Shown in pieces: positions 6,748-11,744 of a DNA stretch of 14,040 nt. The translations under genes were made by a program, and so were the position numbers. The DNA is from Candidatus Parcubacteria bacterium (GTDB lineage: Bacteria; Patescibacteriota; Minisyncoccia; Minisyncoccales; Staskawiczbacteraceae): positions 1-14,040 of the forward strand of contig JAIFWS010000016.1 of the NCBI GenBank assembly GCA_019658985.1. The letters are read 5' to 3'. A model generated the notes under the pieces. It did no database searches. It was not told where the DNA came from and saw only the letters and a program-made list of their open reading frames with translations. Position 1 is the first letter of the stretch. Each line of letters begins with the position of its first letter.

Positions 6748-6957
6748 CCATCTTTCGGTGTGATAATGGTTACTGTGAATGACGAAATGCTTTCAGAAGA
6801 TTTGCCCTAAATCTCAGAACGAAAATTTGATAGAATTTTGAGCCATAGCCAAAGGCTTCTGGCTCAAAATTATAGCGAATTTTTTAGTTGAGATTTAGGG
6901 CAAATATCTGAAAATGCTTTTACATAAGGCATTTCATCATTTGCAGTAAAAAGATGG
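6748..6957 (+). repeat. Long structured palindrome, copy 2
   Basis: A 210-bp imperfect palindrome filling the gap between tgt and the DUF5654 gene. Paired blocks from outside in: CCATCTTT (6748-6755) with AAAGATGG (6950-6957); 6770-6790 with 6929-6949 (18 of 21 pairs); TTTCAG (6791-6796) with CTGAAA (6908-6913); a perfect 17-bp stem 6800-6816/6889-6905; a perfect 11-bp stem 6835-6845/6860-6870; and the tip AGCC-AAA-GGCT (6847-6857). The unpaired core CGAAAATTTGATAGAATT (6820-6837) is identical to copy 3. The outermost right arm includes the ATG of the next gene. Confidence 0.88.
6759..6767 (+). promoter_or_regulatory. Possible extended -10 promoter in the left arm of palindrome copy 2
   Basis: TG-t-GATAAT: an extended -10 motif with 5 of 6 consensus bases and no convincing -35. 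Transcription would start near 6774, just inside the 21-base paired arm and after the CCATCTTT block. Tentative. Confidence 0.35.
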
Positions 6958-7265
6958 AAGAAGTAAAGAAGGAGCCAGAGCTGAAAAAAGGCCATCAAGG
7001 CTGGCGGAAGAGGGTAAAGGAAGAAAGAAGCATGCTAGCCCTGGAGTTTAAGACCAAGACAATCGGTTATATTCTGGCCGCTATGGGCTTGGTAGCAGGT
7101 TTGGCTTGGAACGAAGCCATTAAAGCTATTATTACCTGGTTTTTCCCGGGCCTGGGTAGTGATATCATTGCCAAACTCATGTATGCGGGGATCGTCACTA
7201 TTTTTATTGTCATCGCCAGTTTTTATTTGTTAAGATTAATTCAAAAAGAAGAGGTTAAAAAGTAA
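6954..7265 (+). CDS. DUF5654 family membrane protein
   Basis: A 103-aa protein with a charged N-terminal tail (about 1-33, rich in Lys and Glu), then a membrane helix with the family's characteristic GLVAGLAWNEAIKAII motif (about 45-60), a short loop WFFPGLGSD, and a second helix (about 73-94) followed by a basic end. The pattern matches DUF5654, small membrane proteins of unknown function common in Patescibacteria and archaea. The ATG lies inside the closing arm of the long palindrome, so its translation might respond to that structure. It is followed by a REP-like palindrome and then the superoxide dismutase gene. Confidence 0.8.
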   Translation: MEEVKKEPELKKGHQGWRKRVKEERSMLALEFKTKTIGYILAAMGLVAGLAWNEAIKAIITWFFPGLGSDIIAKLMYAGIVTIFIVIASFYLLRLIQKEEVKK

Positions 7266-7276
7266 TTTCAGTTATT

Positions 7277-7335
7277 CGTCATTGCGAGGCCGCAGCCGTG
7301 GCAATCTAGATTGCTTCGCTTTGCTCGCAATGACG
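7277..7335. repeat. REP-like palindrome before the superoxide dismutase gene
   Basis: The outer arms CGTCATTGCGAG (7277-7288) and CTCGCAATGACG (7324-7335) are perfect inverted repeats. Inside is the 14-bp palindrome GCAATCTAGATTGC (7301-7314). Palindromes with CGTCATTGCGAG ends and a GCAATCT/AGATTGC centre are, from memory, widely dispersed in many bacterial genomes. It differs in sequence from the element at 1763-1829. An open frame running through it (from 7282) is in phase with the sod gene but is not coding. Confidence 0.85.
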
Positions 7336-7347
7336 ACAGAAATAATT

Positions 7348-7956
7348 ATGAAACACGAACTACCGCCATTGCCTTACGCATACGACGCTTTGGAGCCGCA
7401 TATTTCAAAAGAAATCATGACGCTCCATCATGACAAGCATCACGCAGCGTACGTGAACAATTTAAATGCCGCTATTGAGCCATATGCGGAGCTGGCTGAT
7501 AAAAGCGTTGAATATTTATTGCAGAATTTAAATGAAGTTCCGGAACCGGCCCGCGCCGCCGTGCGCAATAATGCCGGAGGCCATTTTAATCACTCGATGT
7601 TTTGGAAAATCATGTCGCCCCAAGGCGGAGGAGAGCCAACAGGAAAACTGGCCGAAGAAATCACAAAAACGTTCGGCAGTCTCGAAGAATTCAAAACGGC
7701 TTTTAACGATGCCGGCGCCAAACGTTTCGGATCCGGCTGGGTTTGGCTGGTGAAAAATAAAGATGAAGCCTTGGAAATTATTTCTACCGCTAATCAGGAT
7801 AATCCTATGAGCGAGGGCCATGTGCCAATCATGGGAAATGATGTTTGGGAGCATGCCTACTATTTGCAATACAAAAATGTGCGGCCGGATTATTTAAAGG
7901 CCTGGTGGAATGTGGTAAACTGGAAGGAAATAGAAAAAATATATGATAACGCTTAA
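7348..7956 (+). CDS. sodA: Superoxide dismutase, Mn/Fe family
   Basis: A 202-aa cytoplasmic enzyme that converts superoxide to hydrogen peroxide and oxygen. Metal ligands are H27 (LHHDKHHAAYV), H82 (GGHFNHSMFW), D165 and H169 (DVWEHAYYL). The gateway residues and C-terminal DYLKAWWNVVNW are typical. Two features favour manganese or cambialistic use: GG at 77-78 before the second ligand, and Q150 in the STANQDNPM segment. An iron type would usually have its glutamine near the AAQ position. The ATG at 7348 begins the conserved KHELPPLPYAYDALEP; an upstream ATG at 7282 would add 22 residues encoded by the REP-like palindrome. Its last 14 bases overlap the HD-domain gene. Confidence 0.96.
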   Translation: MKHELPPLPYAYDALEPHISKEIMTLHHDKHHAAYVNNLNAAIEPYAELADKSVEYLLQNLNEVPEPARAAVRNNAGGHFNHSMFWKIMSPQGGGEPTGKLAEEITKTFGSLEEFKTAFNDAGAKRFGSGWVWLVKNKDEALEIISTANQDNPMSEGHVPIMGNDVWEHAYYLQYKNVRPDYLKAWWNVVNWKEIEKIYDNA

Positions 7957-8605
7957 CGACGTCAAAGAGAATCCACACGTTTTAGAATTTATCGATCAAA
8001 CTGAGAAGGCGATGGAGGCCCTCTCATATACTAACCATGGCCTCCGCCATGCAAACATTGTTTCCGAGCGCGCGATCCAGATTGCCAAAGCCATTGGTTT
8101 ATCGGAACGGGAAGCAGAACTGGCCGGTATTGCCGGCTTTTGCCATGATATGGGAAATTTTATGACCCGCACACTGCACCACCACTTTGGTGCTATTTTG
8201 TTCGGCCAGATATTTGCCGCAACAATGGATCCGAAAGAATTATCCATTGTCATGCAGGCCATTTCCAACCATGACAAGGATGAAATGAATTTTGTCTATC
8301 CGGTTTCGGCGATTTTGGTCTTGGCCGATAAATCCGATGTCGACAAATCCCGTGTTGTGGCTACCGATCCGGAACATTTCAAAACCGATATCCATGACCG
8401 GGTAAATTACGCCACCCAGGACAGCAGCATTGAAATCGATAAAGCAACTAAGCGCATTACCTTAACCTTGAAGATAGACACTGATTTCTGTCCGATCATG
8501 GAATACTTTGAAATTTTCACCGAGCGCATGGTCTTCTGCCGCAAAGCCGCGCAATTTTTGGGATACGACTTCGGGCTGGTGATCAATAAATTTAAATTAT
8601 TATAA
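7943..8605 (+). CDS. HD-domain metal-dependent phosphohydrolase
   Basis: A 220-aa soluble protein of the HD superfamily, whose members hydrolyse phosphate esters of nucleotides or cyclic dinucleotides using a metal. The signature is complete: H36 in GLRHANIV, the HD pair H68-D69 in FCHDMGN, further histidines at 79-81 (LHHHFGA), H110 in SNHDKDE, and D129 in LADKSD. Residues about 32-140 form the HD domain. The C-terminal part (about 141-220) with ITLTLKIDTDF is unrecognised and may define substrate or partner. The start overlaps sodA by 14 bases, suggesting translational coupling. The substrate cannot be told from sequence alone. Confidence 0.87.
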   Translation: MITLNDVKENPHVLEFIDQTEKAMEALSYTNHGLRHANIVSERAIQIAKAIGLSEREAELAGIAGFCHDMGNFMTRTLHHHFGAILFGQIFAATMDPKELSIVMQAISNHDKDEMNFVYPVSAILVLADKSDVDKSRVVATDPEHFKTDIHDRVNYATQDSSIEIDKATKRITLTLKIDTDFCPIMEYFEIFTERMVFCRKAAQFLGYDFGLVINKFKLL

Positions 8606-8609
8606 GATC

Positions 8610-9395
8610 ATGACAAAAGGTGAGCGAGGGGAGAAAACTCCGGAAGAAGAGTGGGAATCTGCCGAGACTCCCGATGAGATGTTTTTTCTGTTAACATCGG
8701 AGCAAAGATGTGATCCCGTAAAAAATAGAAGATTTATGGTGGAGTGCTGCAGACGGGCATGGAATCTTCTTCCCGAGGAAAGCAGAGAAGCTCTGAAAAT
8801 TATTGAGAAATCTATTGATAGAAATCTTACTGAGAGCGAATTAGCAAGCGAATATTCGAATGCACAAAAAATGGCTGCAGGAGGCAAGAACTCTACGAAG
8901 TTGCCATCTCTTAATTATTCTGCAGCTGATGTTATTTGCCATCTTTCCGATGAATATCGACATAAGCATAAAGACGAAGATTATTTAATCCTAAATCGGC
9001 GTATTAGCGGAGAAATTGCCGATGTGTTGTCGAATTATGGGAGCGCAATTAATCTCGATGTGGATGATAGTGGTCTTCCTGCTAGTAATCCTAATGAGGA
9101 AAAATATCGTGATGAATTAAAATTGCAAGCCGTAATTTTTCGCGATGTTTTTAATCCTTTTTCAAAAGCTGAGTTCGAACCTGGCTGGCGCACACCGGCG
9201 GTTATTAGTATCGCCCAAGCAGCGCGAGATGAGGAACTTTCGAATTATGAACTAGATATTCCAAGATTGGCTATTCTTTCGGATGCATTGGAAGAAGCCG
9301 GTTGTAATAATACTGAAATTTTAGGTCATCTCCGTGGACCGGGTCCTCATTATCGTGGCTGCTGGGTCTTGGATTTGATATTAGGGAAAAAATAA
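8610..9395 (+). CDS. Unknown protein resembling a Planctomycetes-expanded family
   Basis: A 261-aa soluble protein without an assigned function. Two regions recall a large paralogous family of Planctomycetes (Gemmata-type genomes). The first is about 37-90, with RRFMVECCRRAWNLLPEESR and a following amphipathic helix. The second is about 170-260, with RDVFNPF (179-185), WRTPAV, LSDALEEAGC (223-232) and RGPGPHYRGCWVLDLILGK. This comes from memory of the motif LADALEDAGC...HCRGPGPHVRGCWVVDLLLGK, not from a search. The middle (about 100-165) is unlike anything I know. It starts 4 bases after the HD gene, and its stop overlaps the next start by one base, so it belongs to the same operon. Transfer from Planctomycetes is possible. 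Confidence 0.75.
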   Translation: MTKGERGEKTPEEEWESAETPDEMFFLLTSEQRCDPVKNRRFMVECCRRAWNLLPEESREALKIIEKSIDRNLTESELASEYSNAQKMAAGGKNSTKLPSLNYSAADVICHLSDEYRHKHKDEDYLILNRRISGEIADVLSNYGSAINLDVDDSGLPASNPNEEKYRDELKLQAVIFRDVFNPFSKAEFEPGWRTPAVISIAQAARDEELSNYELDIPRLAILSDALEEAGCNNTEILGHLRGPGPHYRGCWVLDLILGKK

Positions 9396-9847
9396 TGGAG
9401 GATTTCTACGTTATTTGCGATAATATCCGGAGCCTGGAGAATGTCGGTTCGATTTTCCGGACGGCCGACGCTTTGGGAGTGAAAAAGATATTTTTGTGCG
9501 GGATTACGGCAGTTCCGCCAAACCCAAAGATCGCCAAAACCGCTCTAGGTGCCGAAAAAACAATTCCCTTTGAGTATCATAAACAGACCTGGAGGTTGAT
9601 TAAAAAGCTGAAACAGGAGAAAATACATATAGTAGCCCTGGAGCAATCCCAGAAGAGCATTCTATATACCCAGCTTAAGCCGAAATTTCCGCTGGCGTTG
9701 ATTATCGGTCATGAGGTGAAAGGCGTTTCTAAGAAAGCGTTGGAAGAAGCCGATGAAATTATTTACATTCCCATGCACGGAGAAAAAGAATCATTAAATG
9801 TATCGGTGGCTTTCGGAGTAGCCGGGTATTGCCTTCGCAATTCTTAA
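9395..9847 (+). CDS. SpoU/TrmH-family RNA 2'-O-methyltransferase
   Basis: A 150-aa SPOUT-class enzyme that would use S-adenosylmethionine to methylate a ribose in tRNA or rRNA. The three SpoU motifs are present: N16-xx-GSIFRTADALG (motif 1, with R22), LIIGHEVKGVS (102-112, motif 2) and IPMHGEKESLNVSVAFGVAGY (125-145, motif 3). It is the bare trefoil-knot catalytic domain, without the N-terminal substrate-binding domain of RlmB or the extension of TrmH. The target therefore cannot be named; a TrmL-like tRNA wobble-position role is one option, as that enzyme is similarly short. The start ATG overlaps the previous stop (TAATG). Confidence 0.9.
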   Translation: MEDFYVICDNIRSLENVGSIFRTADALGVKKIFLCGITAVPPNPKIAKTALGAEKTIPFEYHKQTWRLIKKLKQEKIHIVALEQSQKSILYTQLKPKFPLALIIGHEVKGVSKKALEEADEIIYIPMHGEKESLNVSVAFGVAGYCLRNS

Positions 9848-9938
9848 TTTCTAATTTTTAATTTTTAAATAAATTTAAATTTTAAAAATTACGGATTATT
9901 TACAAAATTTGAAATTATAGAATTTAAAATTTATAGAA
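9848..9938. other. A/T-only spacer with a hairpin
   Basis: The 91-base gap is almost pure A/T. AATTTTTAAA (9860-9869) is complementary to TTTAAAAATT (9881-9890), a 10-pair weak stem. It may act as a crude transcription end or as a promoter region for the next gene. No clear -35/-10 pair was found. Confidence 0.35.
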
Positions 9939-10178
9939 ATGGATCCGCAAGTTTCAAATTTATTGGCTATATTGGATAATCCGTCGTATTCGGCTTTATT
10001 TATCGCCCTGATAATTTGGAATTTGATTTGGAAGGGATTTGCCCTTTGGAAGGCCGCCCGCTCCCGTCAGCGCAATTGGTTTATAGCGATATTGATATTA
10101 AACACGTTCGGAATCCTGGAAATTATTTATATCTTTTATTTTGGAACGAGAGAAGGTGAGAAAAATATGAAAGAGTAG
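9939..10178 (+). CDS. DUF5652 family membrane protein
   Basis: A 79-aa protein with two membrane helices (about 17-33 and 46-66) joined by a short basic loop KAARSRQRNW. The motif ALWKAARSRQRNWFIAILILNTFGILEIIYIFYF matches the DUF5652 family as I remember it: small membrane proteins of unknown function that are frequent in Patescibacteria. The loop is strongly positive, so it should face the cytoplasm, with both ends outside or in the periphery. It precedes the thioredoxin-like gene by about 90 bases and may share its transcript. No Shine-Dalgarno sequence is seen. Confidence 0.8.
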   Translation: MDPQVSNLLAILDNPSYSALFIALIIWNLIWKGFALWKAARSRQRNWFIAILILNTFGILEIIYIFYFGTREGEKNMKE

Positions 10179-10268
10179 AAATAGTTTCTATTTTTGCGAA
10201 ATTCATATTTTATTCACCGAACGAGTGAAGAAAATATATTTTTATATATTTTAACAAGCCCAAGAATA

Positions 10269-10736
10269 ATGCGGACACCCAAAACGTTGCATAAATTTTT
10301 TAAGCTCCTGTTGGGAAAAAACAAGAGGTTCCTCTTTTTTGTGGTCAGTATCTTATTGTTGGAAATCGCCCTCGTAGCTTTCAATGGCGGGGGATTTGAT
10401 TGGACCCGCGGATTTTTGCATACTACCACCACAACCGCGCCGCCGGGAATACTGTTGTTTGAAGCCAGTGATTGCGCCAACTGCACCAAGGTAGAAACGT
10501 TCATTAAAAATAACGCTGTTGAAAGCAAAGTGAAGTTTACCCGGCTGGATGTGGTCAATAACAGCACTAATATGAATATTTTATCCGACAAGGCTCAGAC
10601 ATGCGGTTTGGATCAAAGCCAGTTAGGGGTTCCGTTCTTATGGGACGGTTCGCATTGCATTTTGGGATATGTCGATGTGATACAATTTTTCCGCAAAGAG
10701 ATGGCCAAACCCGCCGTGAAACCCAAAAACCCTTGA
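10269..10736 (+). CDS. Membrane-anchored thioredoxin-like protein
   Basis: 155 aa from the preferred ATG at 10269. A frame-consistent TTG at 10194 would add 25 poorly hydrophobic residues read through an A/T hairpin, and is rejected. A basic N-terminus and one membrane helix (about 20-39) are followed by a Thr-rich linker and a thioredoxin fold outside the membrane (about 58-145). The fold has a GILLFEASDCANCTKVETFI strand-helix with active-site C69-x-x-C72, a second strand KFTRLDVV, the cis-proline GVPFLW (P122) and a closing helix. Extra cysteines C112 and C130 could form a structural disulfide. A disulfide reductase or isomerase at the cell surface is likely; the partner is unknown. Confidence 0.82.
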   Translation: MRTPKTLHKFFKLLLGKNKRFLFFVVSILLLEIALVAFNGGGFDWTRGFLHTTTTTAPPGILLFEASDCANCTKVETFIKNNAVESKVKFTRLDVVNNSTNMNILSDKAQTCGLDQSQLGVPFLWDGSHCILGYVDVIQFFRKEMAKPAVKPKNP

Positions 10737-10743
10737 CTCTAGA

Positions 10744-10772
10744 TTGACTGAGCCTATTTTATAGGGTAGAAT
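10744..10772 (+). promoter_or_regulatory. Promoter just upstream of palindrome copy 3
   Basis: The -35 TTGACT (10744-10749) and -10 TAGAAT (10767-10772) each match 5 of 6 consensus bases, with the ideal 17-base spacer. Transcription should start near 10779, seven bases before the palindrome at 10786. The whole palindrome would therefore lie in the 5' leader of the DUF5679 gene. Confidence 0.72.
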
Positions 10773-10785
10773 GGAGGCATTAGAG

Positions 10786-10959
10786 ACTTTGAATAGCGAA
10801 ATGCTTTCAAGGTATTTGCTCCAAATCTCAGAGCGAAAATTTGATAGAATTATTCTGCTTATGCAAAGCATCCGCAGAATAATTATTGCAAATTTGCAGC
10901 TGAGATTTGGAGCAAAGACCTGAAATTACTTTTAGACTGTGCAATTCGCTATTCAAAGT
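10786..10959 (+). repeat. Long structured palindrome, copy 3
   Basis: A 174-bp imperfect palindrome. Paired blocks from outside in: ACTTTGAATAGCGAA (10786-10800) with 10945-10959, 15 perfect pairs; TTTCA (10805-10809) with TGAAA (10921-10925); GGT (10811-10813) with ACC (10918-10920); a perfect 17-bp stem 10815-10831/10900-10916; a perfect 11-bp stem 10848-10858/10874-10884; and the tip ATGC-AAA-GCAT (10861-10871). The core box 10834-10851 is identical to copy 2, and the right-hand core box 10883-10905 matches copy 1 at 20 of 23 bases. It is preceded by a good promoter and followed by the DUF5679 gene. Confidence 0.9.
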
Positions 10960-11053
10960 AGGAGAACCCAAGGTCGATGTTAACATCATAAAACCTGGAA
11001 CTTGAAATCCGGAACCTAACAGTTTCAATTTCAAAATCCACGTTCTAAGAAAC
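10960..11053 (+). other. Leader segment between palindrome copy 3 and the DUF5679 gene
   Basis: It holds a perfect 12-bp palindrome GATGTTAACATC (10976-10987) and a weak hairpin TTGAAAT/ATTTCAA (11002-11008/11028-11034). AGGAG right after the palindrome (10960-10964) is too far from the ATG at 11054 to be its ribosome site. Confidence 0.35.
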
Positions 11054-11218
11054 ATGGCAACAGAAGCTTATTGCGTAAAGTGCAAAGCAAAAAGAATGAT
11101 GAATGACCCTAAAGAAGTGGCTATGAAAGGGAAGGGAGGAAAGCCACGCGCAGCAATGACCGGTACTTGCGAAAAATGCGGTACAAAAATGTTCAGGATC
11201 ATGGGTGTTAAAAAATAA
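11054..11218 (+). CDS. DUF5679 family zinc-ribbon protein
   Basis: A 54-aa protein. It opens MATEAYCVKCKAKRMM, then has a basic, glycine-rich middle (about 20-37) and a second pair in GTCEKCGTKMFRI. The four cysteines C7, C10, C39 and C42 make a zinc ribbon. Opening and ending match DUF5679, small proteins common in Patescibacteria and archaea. Their role is unknown; the strong positive charge suggests nucleic-acid binding (inference). It is led by the promoter at 10744 and palindrome copy 3. A hairpin AATTTGAAA/TTTCAAATT at 11229-11252 follows, before the SWIB gene. No Shine-Dalgarno sequence is seen. Confidence 0.85.
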   Translation: MATEAYCVKCKAKRMMNDPKEVAMKGKGGKPRAAMTGTCEKCGTKMFRIMGVKK

Positions 11219-11228
11219 TATTAAGCTT

Positions 11229-11260
11229 AATTTGAAATCTCGGTTTCAAATTTATTTATA
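11229..11260 (+). terminator. Weak hairpin between the DUF5679 and SWIB genes
   Basis: AATTTGAAA (11229-11237) pairs with TTTCAAATT (11244-11252) over the loop TCTCGG, followed by a broken T-run (TTATTTAT). It may partially end or stabilise the DUF5679 message, since the SWIB gene starts only 11 bases later. Confidence 0.4.
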
Positions 11261-11262
11261 GA

Positions 11263-11520
11263 ATGGTAAGAACTGCAAATCCAGCCCTAATGAAGCCATA
11301 TACACTTTCTGCCGAATTACAGGCAGTAGTGGGAAAGGGACCAATGGCACGGGGCCAAGTAGTAAAAAAGCTTTGGGAATATATCAAGAAGGGAAATATG
11401 CAAAACCCAAAGAATAAGAGGAATATCCTTGCCGACGAAAAGCTCCAGGCAATTTTTGGCGGAAAAAAGGAAGTGACAATGTTTGAGATGACCAAATTGG
11501 TCTCCAAGCACATGTCCTAA
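11263..11520 (+). CDS. SWIB/MDM2-domain protein
   Basis: An 85-aa protein made almost only of a SWIB domain: MKPYTLSAELQAVVGKGPMARGQVVKKLWEYIKKGNMQNPKNKRNI, then ADEKLQAIFGGKKEVTMFEMTKLVSKHM. The conserved motifs LWEYIKK, NPKNKR and the FGxxxVTMFEM block are all present. In eukaryotes the domain belongs to chromatin remodellers. Free-standing bacterial versions occur in Chlamydiae, Patescibacteria and others, and are thought to bind DNA or proteins, possibly as chromatin factors; this is not demonstrated for this protein. Its start lies 44 bases after the DUF5679 stop, and it is followed by a strong terminator. The two small proteins probably share the promoter at 10744. Confidence 0.92.
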   Translation: MVRTANPALMKPYTLSAELQAVVGKGPMARGQVVKKLWEYIKKGNMQNPKNKRNILADEKLQAIFGGKKEVTMFEMTKLVSKHMS

Positions 11521-11543
11521 TTAATCTTTCTTAAGATTAATGT

Positions 11544-11571
11544 AAAAAATACGGCAAAGGCCGTATTTTTT
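11544..11571 (+). terminator. Intrinsic terminator after the SWIB gene
   Basis: AAAAAATACGGC (11544-11555) pairs with GCCGTATTTTTT (11560-11571) over the loop AAAG. A separate 8-pair hairpin TTAATCTT/AAGATTAA (11521-11540) stands directly after the stop codon. Confidence 0.92.
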
Positions 11572-11585
11572 GTAAAGAGGAATAA

Positions 11586-11614
11586 TTGTAAAGGTGATGG
11601 AATTGTGGTATAGA
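11586..11614 (+). promoter_or_regulatory. Probable promoter of the adenylate-kinase-like gene
   Basis: TTGTAA (11586-11591) and TATAGA (11609-11614) are spaced 17 bases apart, and TG at 11606-11607 gives an extended -10. The start would be near 11621, leaving a leader of about 124 bases. Confidence 0.55.
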
Positions 11615-11639
11615 AACTCTAATAATATATTCGGCTAAT

Positions 11640-11710
11640 AAAGGGTATTAAACCCTTTGTCGCCTGCGACGCTCGGGAGAAAACGCGTCGCGACGCGTTT
11701 TCTCCGCTCG
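11640..11710 (+). repeat. Hairpin cluster with a 30-bp perfect palindrome in the adk-like leader
   Basis: Three successive inverted repeats: AAAGGGT/ACCCTTT (11640-11658); GTCGC-ct-GCGAC (11659-11670); and a perfect palindrome GGAGAAAACGCGTCG/CGACGCGTTTTCTCC (11676-11705) with no spacer, flanked on both sides by GCTCG (11671-11675 and 11706-11710). The flanking direct repeat could be a target-site duplication of a tiny inserted palindrome, or chance. Confidence 0.7.
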
Positions 11711-11744
11711 CTATCCTCGGCAATAAATTAATAAATCACTCCAC

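Noticed and set aside
7282..7347. In-frame ATG at 7282 extending superoxide dismutase by 22 residues
   Set aside because: The extension is encoded by the REP-like palindrome; the conserved protein starts at the ATG at 7348.
10194..10268. TTG start extending the thioredoxin-like protein by 25 residues
   Set aside because: The added sequence reads through an A/T hairpin and does not look like protein; the ATG at 10269 gives a normal basic N-terminus before the membrane helix.
10214..10591. 125-aa minus-strand reading frame
   Set aside because: It is antisense to the thioredoxin-like gene, which has clear motifs; the translation resembles no family.
4373..10959. Integron attC sites
   Set aside because: They share the property of paired but variable arms, but the expected RYYYAAC/GTTRRRY ends are absent and no integrase or cassette array is seen.
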